Below, piece after piece: positions 58,837 through 64,000 of a DNA stretch of 64,000 nt. Numbering within the stretch: position 1 is the first letter of the stretch; each line of letters begins with the position of its first letter. The notes under the pieces are model-generated. The model made no database searches, was not told the DNA's origin, and saw only the letters and a program-made list of their open reading frames with translations. The DNA comes from Mycobacterium asiaticum (lineage in GTDB: Bacteria; Actinomycetota; Actinomycetes; Mycobacteriales; Mycobacteriaceae). The DNA is taken from assembly GCF_001673365.1 (NCBI RefSeq), contig NZ_LZLS01000211.1, positions 1-64,000 on the forward strand, read 5' to 3'. A program made the position numbers and the translations under genes.

Positions 58837-59703
58837 TTGGCCGCCATGCCCAATGCCGTTGAACTGACGGTCGACCAGGCGTGGTTCATCGCGGAAACTG
58901 TTGAGGCAGGCAGCTTTCCGTGGGTGCTCGCCATCACCACGCCGTATAGTGATGGCGCGCAACGAGCCGCGTTCTTCGACCGTCAGTCAGACGAGTTGAC
59001 CCGGATGGGGTTGATGACACCGGATGCGGTCATCAACCCCAGAGTCGCCGACTGGATCAAAGTGGTGTGCTTCCCGGACCGTTGGCTCGACCTGCGCTAC
59101 CTGGGGCCGGCGCGCCCAGATAGCGAGGGCGGTGCTGAGATGCTGCGCGGCATCGTCGCGCAGCGTGCCGGCAGCACCGTGGTCGCGTTGCGCAGCGCGC
59201 AGTTGATCACGTTCACCGCGATGGACATCGACGACCCGCGCGCCCTGGTCCCCGTCCTCGGTGTGGGACTCGCGCAACGGCCGCCGGCCCGGTTCGAGGA
59301 GTTCAGCATGCCGATGCGGGTCGGCACCCGGGCGGACGAGCGGTTGCGGGCCGGCACGCCGCTCGCCGAAGTTCTTGACTACCTTGGCATTCCGGCCTCG
59401 GCGCGCCCCGTGGTGGAGTCCGTTTTCAGCGGACCGCGCAGCTACGTCGAGATCGTTGCCGGCTGCAACCGCGACGGCCGGCACTCCAACACCGAGGTCG
59501 GCCTGAGCATCGTCGACACCACCGCCGGGCGCGTGCTGGTCAGCCCGTCCCGTGCCTTCGACGGGGAGTGGGTTTCCACCTTCAGCCCCGGTACACCATT
59601 CGCGACCGCCGTCGCGATAGAGCAACTTGTGTCCCACCTACCGGACGGGGAATGGTTCCCCGAACACCGGCTGTCCCGAGACTTTTCCGCCCAAACCTCA
59701 TAA
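58837..59703 (+). CDS. espG3: ESX-3 PE/PPE chaperone EspG3
   Basis: This 288-aa cytosolic chaperone binds the tip of the ESX-3 PPE proteins (PE5-PPE4) and delivers them. Family hallmarks are NAVELTVDQAWFIAETVEAG at the start, DWIKVVCFPDRWLDLRYLG in the middle, and SGPRSYVEIVAGCNRDG and EQLVSHLPDGEWFPEHRLSR near the end. TTG at 58837 or ATG at 58846 may start it. It follows esxH after 6 bases. Confidence 0.95.
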   Translation: MAAMPNAVELTVDQAWFIAETVEAGSFPWVLAITTPYSDGAQRAAFFDRQSDELTRMGLMTPDAVINPRVADWIKVVCFPDRWLDLRYLGPARPDSEGGAEMLRGIVAQRAGSTVVALRSAQLITFTAMDIDDPRALVPVLGVGLAQRPPARFEEFSMPMRVGTRADERLRAGTPLAEVLDYLGIPASARPVVESVFSGPRSYVEIVAGCNRDGRHSNTEVGLSIVDTTAGRVLVSPSRAFDGEWVSTFSPGTPFATAVAIEQLVSHLPDGEWFPEHRLSRDFSAQTS

Positions 59704-59733
59704 CGACCTAACCGAAATACGAAAGAGAGCGCG

Positions 59734-59775
59734 ATGTCCCACCAACGCCATCAACACAATTCGAGGGTCCCGTGA
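59734..59775 (+). CDS. Thirteen-codon micro-ORF before eccD3
   Basis: ATG at 59734 to TGA at 59773-59775 encodes MSHQRHQHNSRVP, three of whose 13 residues are His. It has GAAAGAGAG 5 bases upstream, a better ribosome site than eccD3 itself, and its stop overlaps the eccD3 start as TGATG. It may serve to couple translation into eccD3 or act as a leader peptide. It could also be chance. Confidence 0.35.
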   Translation: MSHQRHQHNSRVP

Positions 59776-61211
59776 TGAGCCCTGGGCCGTCCGGTACCGT
59801 CATGCCGATTGTCCGCGTAGCCATTCTCGCGGACAGCCGGTTGACGGAGATGGCCTTGCCTGCCGAGTTGCCGTTGCGCGAAATACTGCCTGCGGTACAG
59901 CGTTTGGTGGTTCCAGCCGACCAGAACGGCGACGGCGGGCAAGCCGGTGCCGCTCCCTACCTGAGCCTGGCCCCCATCGGCGGGGCGCCGTTCAGCCTGG
60001 ATGCGAGCCTGGACACCGTCGGTGTTGTCGACGGCGATCTGCTGGCGCTGCAACCGGTGCCCGCCGGCCCGGCTGCGCCGGGCATCGTCGAGGACATCGC
60101 CGACGCCGCCATGATCTTCTCGACGTCACGACGTAACCCGTGGGGCGCCAAGCACATCCAGCGTGGTGCCCTGGCCGCGGTGATCGGCGTGACGCTGGTG
60201 GCAACCGGTCTGGCCGTCGCGCACCGCGTCGTCACCGGCGCGTTGGTTGGCCTCGTCGTGGCCAGCGTGATCGCGGCGGCCGTAGCGATCACCGGTCTGC
60301 TCACGGCTGCTTCCTCGCGGGCGCGGTCCCCGCGCACCGGGATCGCGCTGTCGATCACCGCTCTGGTGCCGATCGCGGCTGCGCTGGTGCTGGCCGTGCC
60401 GGGCAGGTTCGGGCCGGCGCAGGTGTTGCTGGCCGCGGCCGGCGTTGCCGCGTGGTCGCTGATCGCGCTGATGGTGCCCAGCACCGAACGCGAGCACGCG
60501 GTCGCCTTCTTCACCACCACCGCGGTGGTCGGGCTAGCGGTCGCACTGGCTGCAGGCGCCGAATTACTTTGGCAGCTACCGATACTCACCATCGGTTGTG
60601 GTCTTATCGTGGCGGCGTTGCTGGTCACCATCCAGGCCGCGCAGCTGTCCGCGCTGTGGGCACGGTTCCCGCTGCCGGTCATCCCGGCACCAGGCGATCC
60701 CACGCCGTCGGCACCGTCGTTGCGGGTGCTCGAGGATCTGCCGCGGCGGGTGCGGGTGAGCGACGCTCACCAGAACGGTTTCATTGCCGGTGCGGTGCTG
60801 CTCAGTGTGCTGGGTTCGGTGGCGATCGCTCTGCGCCCGGAGACCCTGAGTGTCGCGGGTTGGTATGTGGTGGCGGCGACGTCCCTGGCTGCCGTCCTGC
60901 GGGCGCGGGTGTGGGATTCGGCCGCGTGCAAGTCGTGGCTGCTCGCACAACCCTTCCTGGTTGCCGGAGTGCTGCTGGTGATCTACACGGCGACGGGACG
61001 TTTCGTCGGTGCCTTCGCGGCGGTTGTGGTGCTGGCCGTGCTGGTGCTGGCATGGGTGGTGGTGGCGTTGAACCCGTCGATCGCTTCCCCCGACAGCTAC
61101 TCGCTGCCGCTGCGCCGCCTGCTGGGCTTCCTCGCGGCCGGTCTGGATGCGTCGCTGATTCCGGTGATGGCGTTCCTTGTCGGCCTGTTCGCCCTGGTGC
61201 TCAATCGATGA
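59775..61211 (+). CDS. eccD3: ESX-3 membrane channel component EccD3
   Basis: This 478-aa protein has an N-terminal ubiquitin-like (YukD) domain of about 90 residues (VRVAILADSRLTEMALPAEL, LPLREILPAVQRLV) and eleven hydrophobic spans. It forms the membrane vestibule of the ESX complex. ATG at 59775 is preferred; the overlapping GTG at 59772 adds one residue. Its TGA overlaps the mycP3 ATG. Confidence 0.95.
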   Translation: MSPGPSGTVMPIVRVAILADSRLTEMALPAELPLREILPAVQRLVVPADQNGDGGQAGAAPYLSLAPIGGAPFSLDASLDTVGVVDGDLLALQPVPAGPAAPGIVEDIADAAMIFSTSRRNPWGAKHIQRGALAAVIGVTLVATGLAVAHRVVTGALVGLVVASVIAAAVAITGLLTAASSRARSPRTGIALSITALVPIAAALVLAVPGRFGPAQVLLAAAGVAAWSLIALMVPSTEREHAVAFFTTTAVVGLAVALAAGAELLWQLPILTIGCGLIVAALLVTIQAAQLSALWARFPLPVIPAPGDPTPSAPSLRVLEDLPRRVRVSDAHQNGFIAGAVLLSVLGSVAIALRPETLSVAGWYVVAATSLAAVLRARVWDSAACKSWLLAQPFLVAGVLLVIYTATGRFVGAFAAVVVLAVLVLAWVVVALNPSIASPDSYSLPLRRLLGFLAAGLDASLIPVMAFLVGLFALVLNR

Positions 61212-62629
61212 AACGTGCGGCCGGATTGGGTTGCTGCACAGCGGTTCTGGCGCTCGTGCAGGCTCCTGTGATTGCGACCGCGCCACCCGCGCTGGCGATC
61301 AGCCCGCCGGTGGTCGACGCCGCCGCGCAGCCGCCCAGCGGCACGCCTGGTCCGGTGCAGGCGATGGAGCAGCGTGGCGTGTGCAGCGTCTCGGGCATCA
61401 TCGCAGGAACCGATCCGGGCATCCCGACGCCCAGCCAAAATATGCTCAATCTGGCTGGGGCATGGCAGTTTTCCCGCGGTGACGGCCAGCTGGTGGCGAT
61501 CATCGACACCGGAGTGCGGCCGGGTCCGCGGCTGAACAACGTCGATGCCGGGGGTGATTTCGTCGAGTCCACCGACGGGCTGACCGACTGCGACGGGCAC
61601 GGCACCCTGGTCGCCGGAGTCGTCGCGGGCCAACCGGGTCCGCCCGGTCAAGAGGACGGCTTCTCCGGCGTGGCGCCGGCGGCCCGGCTGTTGTCCATCC
61701 GGGTGACGTCGGCGAAGTTTTCGCCCCGCGCACCGGGGGGTGACCCGGCGACGGCCCGGGCGGCCATCGAACTCGAGGCGCTGGCCAGGGCCGTCGTGCA
61801 TGCCGCCGATCGCGGCGCCCGGGTGATCAATATTTCCGCGATCACCTGCGTGCCGGCCGACCGGCCGGTCGACCAGGCCGTGCTCGGGGCGGCGATCCGA
61901 TACGCCGCGGTGGAAAAGGACGCGGTGATCGTGGCGGCGGCGGGCAACAGCGGGCCGACCGGGTCGGTCGCCGGTGGCACGTCGTGTGACTCCAACCCGC
62001 TCACCGATCTGAGCCGTCCCAACGACCCGCGCAACTGGGCCGGCGTCACCTCGGTATCCGTCCCGTCCTGGTGGCAGCCCTACGTGCTGTCGGTGGCGTC
62101 GGTGGCCTCCGACGGGCGGGCCTCGAAGTTCACCATGGCAGGTCCGTGGGTGGGAATCGCGGCACCCGGTGAGAACATCGCGTCGGTGAGCAATGCCGAC
62201 GGCGGCGGCCTGGCCAACGGTCTGCCCGACGACCACCAGCAATTGATCCCGCTCAGCGGCACCAGTTACGCGTCCGCCTACGTCTCCGGTGTCGCGGCGT
62301 TGGTGCGTGCCAAGTATCCCGCTTTGCCGGCTGCTGAGGTGGTCCGGCGCATCACCGCTACCGCGCAGAACGGTCCGCGCGATCCGTCCAATGTGATCGG
62401 TTCGGGCATCGTTGACCCCGTTGCCGCCTTGACCTGGCAACTACCGGCGGCACCGGCGGGCGAGACGCCCGCCTCGGTGAAGCCGGTCGCCGTCCCGCCG
62501 CCACCGGCACCCAGGGACACCACCCCGCGCAACGTCGCACTGGCCGGAGCCGGCGTGCTGACGCTGCTTGTCATCATCACCGCAGCGACCGTGGCGGTAA
62601 CGCGCCGCCGGAAGGAGCCCACCCCGTGA
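61208..62629 (+). CDS. mycP3: ESX-3 mycosin protease MycP3
   Basis: This 473-aa subtilisin-like membrane-anchored protease has an N-terminal signal sequence, the catalytic triad Asp100 (AIIDTGV), His131 (DGHGTLVAG) and Ser353 (SGTSYASAYVSG), and a C-terminal span at about 440-462 after a proline-rich linker. It stabilises the ESX complex and cleaves substrates. ATG at 61208 overlaps the eccD3 stop; the frame is open far upstream, but that part lies inside eccD3. Confidence 0.96.
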   Translation: MKRAAGLGCCTAVLALVQAPVIATAPPALAISPPVVDAAAQPPSGTPGPVQAMEQRGVCSVSGIIAGTDPGIPTPSQNMLNLAGAWQFSRGDGQLVAIIDTGVRPGPRLNNVDAGGDFVESTDGLTDCDGHGTLVAGVVAGQPGPPGQEDGFSGVAPAARLLSIRVTSAKFSPRAPGGDPATARAAIELEALARAVVHAADRGARVINISAITCVPADRPVDQAVLGAAIRYAAVEKDAVIVAAAGNSGPTGSVAGGTSCDSNPLTDLSRPNDPRNWAGVTSVSVPSWWQPYVLSVASVASDGRASKFTMAGPWVGIAAPGENIASVSNADGGGLANGLPDDHQQLIPLSGTSYASAYVSGVAALVRAKYPALPAAEVVRRITATAQNGPRDPSNVIGSGIVDPVAALTWQLPAAPAGETPASVKPVAVPPPPAPRDTTPRNVALAGAGVLTLLVIITAATVAVTRRRKEPTP

Positions 62630-63639
62630 GCCACATCCCAACACCGGGGGCCGGCCGGATCACCCTGGCGCTGCTGGCCGTCGTGCCCGCCGCGCTGGCT
62701 TACCCCTGGCAGAGCACCCGCGCATACTGGTTGCTCGGCATCGCTGCCGTCGCGGTGGTGGTGTTATTCGGCTGGTGGCGCGGGCTGCATTTCACCACGA
62801 TCCTGCGCCGGCGGCTGGCGATCATCAGCCGCGGCGGGCGTCCAGTTCCCGAACCTGACGCGAACACCCGCACCACTGCCCTGCTGCGGGTGGGGCCAGG
62901 ACCTTCCGACGCACCGGGGAATGTGCTGCCGCTGCCACTGATCGCCGGCTACCTGGACCACTACGGCATCCGAGCCGACAGCATCCGAATCACCAACCGC
63001 GACACCGCAACCGGTGTGCGCGAGACCTGGATCGGATTGACACTCTCGGCCGTGGACAACCTGGCCGCCCTGCAGGCCCGCTCGTCGCGGATCCCGCTGT
63101 ACGAGACGGCCGAGGTCGCCGCCCGCCGCCTGGCCGACCACCTGCGCGAGCTCGGCTGGGAAGCCAATGCCGTTGCCTCCGAAGATGTTCCGGAAGTATT
63201 GGCATTCGAATCCAAGGCCGCCCGCGAAACGTGGCGCGCCGTGCAGCAAGATGACTCCGATTACGTTGCGGCATACCGCATCAGCGCCGATTCCGCGTTG
63301 CCTGAGACACTTGACGCGATCAGGTCGCAGCAGGCACGCGAGGTCTGGAGCGCGTTGGAGATCGCCGGCTCCGAGTCGGCCTACACGGTGGCCGCCGCCT
63401 GTGCGTTGCGCACCGAGGCGGCACCGGCCGGCGCCCCGCCCGTGGCCGGGATGACCCTGGAACGCGGAAATCAGCGGCCGGCCTTGCAGGCGTTGGACCC
63501 GCTGTCCACGCGCCGGCTCGACGGGCACACTGCCGCTGCCGAGGATCTGCTCGCCCGGCTGGAGTGGCCTACACCGTCAGGGGGAGGGCACCGCGCTCCG
63601 GACGGCGAAGCCGCCACACAGGTTTTCAGTCGTACATGA
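62626..63639 (+). CDS. eccE3: ESX-3 component EccE3
   Basis: This 337-aa protein has two N-terminal spans (about residues 10-26 and 30-47) and a periplasmic/cytosolic domain. It is the peripheral fifth subunit of the ESX inner-membrane complex. GTG at 62626 overlaps the mycP3 stop by 4 bases. Its last 14 bases overlap the convergent hydrolase gene. It closes the ESX-3 operon. Confidence 0.94.
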   Translation: MSHIPTPGAGRITLALLAVVPAALAYPWQSTRAYWLLGIAAVAVVVLFGWWRGLHFTTILRRRLAIISRGGRPVPEPDANTRTTALLRVGPGPSDAPGNVLPLPLIAGYLDHYGIRADSIRITNRDTATGVRETWIGLTLSAVDNLAALQARSSRIPLYETAEVAARRLADHLRELGWEANAVASEDVPEVLAFESKAARETWRAVQQDDSDYVAAYRISADSALPETLDAIRSQQAREVWSALEIAGSESAYTVAAACALRTEAAPAGAPPVAGMTLERGNQRPALQALDPLSTRRLDGHTAAAEDLLARLEWPTPSGGGHRAPDGEAATQVFSRT

Positions 63640-64000
63640 ACCGGTGCAGGAATGGCGTCATCCGGCGCAGGTAGTCCAACTGGCTCACGTGCAGGACGTG
63701 GCTGCCGGGGAACCAGTGCAGCGCGCACCGGTTCCAGTGCTCCCACAGCGCGACCGCGTGCTCCGGCGGTGCCATCCGATCGCCTAGTCCGGTGATGATC
63801 ATGCGGCGGTCCTTGGACAGCAGCGGCTGATAGTTCAGCGGTCCGTGGTATGCCAGGCCGGCCGCCAGTTCTTCGCGGCTGATTCGGGTCAACCACGTGC
63901 CCAGGGTGATCATCTTGCTGGCCGGAAACCATTCGTTGAACAGGTCTCCGGGGGTAACCACCGGACAGTTGGGAATGACGGCCTCGAGCCGATCGTCGAC
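63626..64000 (-). CDS. Alpha/beta hydrolase-like protein, C-terminal part (Rv0293c-like)
   Basis: The frame is open to the window edge on the minus strand, giving about 124 residues of a C-terminus. It has MIITGLGDRMAPPEHAVALW, with an Asp typical of the catalytic acid position, then HWFPGSHVLHV with a likely catalytic His. These match the last strands of an alpha/beta hydrolase. The start lies beyond 64000; a GTG at 63961 is internal to the frame. It converges on eccE3 with a 14-base overlap. Confidence 0.75.
   Translation of the reverse strand, partial: VDDRLEAVIPNCPVVTPGDLFNEWFPASKMITLGTWLTRISREELAAGLAYHGPLNYQPLLSKDRRMIITGLGDRMAPPEHAVALWEHWNRCALHWFPGSHVLHVSQLDYLRRMTPFLHRFMYD

Noticed and set aside
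60140..61207. Long open frame upstream of mycP3 that would give an 829-aa protein
   Set aside because: It lies inside eccD3 in another frame. Its Arg/Gly-rich translation is typical of shadow frames in GC-rich DNA, and the signal sequence of MycP3 begins at 61208.
1..64000. CRISPR arrays, tRNA or rRNA genes, integrases or complete insertion sequences
   Set aside because: None was seen. The only spaced or tandem repeats are the short 15-bp arrays and hairpins listed, which lack CRISPR repeat-spacer structure.

Overview
The window is chromosomal DNA from a mycobacterium, most likely a slow-growing non-tuberculous species. The evidence is uniformly high GC, GTG/ATG starts, PE/PPE genes including PPE-MPTR and PPE-PPW types, the arabinan transferase AftD, many FadD/FadE/FabG lipid genes, and a complete ESX-3 locus. 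Gene order follows the M. tuberculosis block Rv0235c to Rv0293c (recalled from memory, not searched), with local gains, losses and rearrangements. No integrase, transposase, CRISPR array, rRNA or tRNA was found.

Left part (1-24000): the tail of a PPE-MPTR gene abuts a lipase-maturation-factor-like membrane protein, aftD with a small membrane protein, lpqI, a TetR regulator, a ClC-type transporter and a short PE protein. Then come htdX-fabG4 divergent from fadA2, fadE5, a 2-oxoglutarate/Fe(II) dioxygenase, a flavin reductase, an unlisted 53-codon gene, the sdh1 operon (sdhB-sdhA-sdhC plus a 98-aa protein), a PEP-mutase-family lyase and a small heat-shock protein.

Middle (23500-35400): a nitrogen and tetrapyrrole block. 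NirBD nitrite reductase lies next to a CbiX/SirB-like chelatase, a HemD-like protein fused to a winged-helix domain, and two tandem NarK transporters. NirB needs siroheme, so these genes plausibly cooperate in nitrate/nitrite use. A stand-alone TetR ligand domain without its DNA-binding half lies here. AAC(2'), the oxoprolinase subunits PxpC/PxpB and the siderophore-binding lipoprotein FecB2 follow.

Right of that (35300-45400): a LigD-type polymerase domain, fadD2, fadE6, an alpha/beta hydrolase with its TetR repressor, a VOC-fold enzyme, a membrane protein, a second TetR and an MpaB-like (DUF2236) oxygenase. Strong hairpins separate convergent genes, and a perfect 10-bp inverted repeat marks the likely operator between the first TetR and the VOC gene.

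Right end (45400-64000): a Zur-box-preceded PPE-PPW gene with a His/Asp-rich loop, a methyltransferase, a decayed PPE copy carrying a 21-bp perfect inverted repeat, then ESX-3 (eccA3-eccB3-eccC3-PE5-PPE4-esxG-esxH-espG3-eccD3-mycP3-eccE3), preceded by a Zur box and an IdeR-like box. ESX-3 exports EsxG/EsxH and PE5/PPE4 and supports iron and zinc acquisition. The window ends inside a convergent alpha/beta hydrolase gene.
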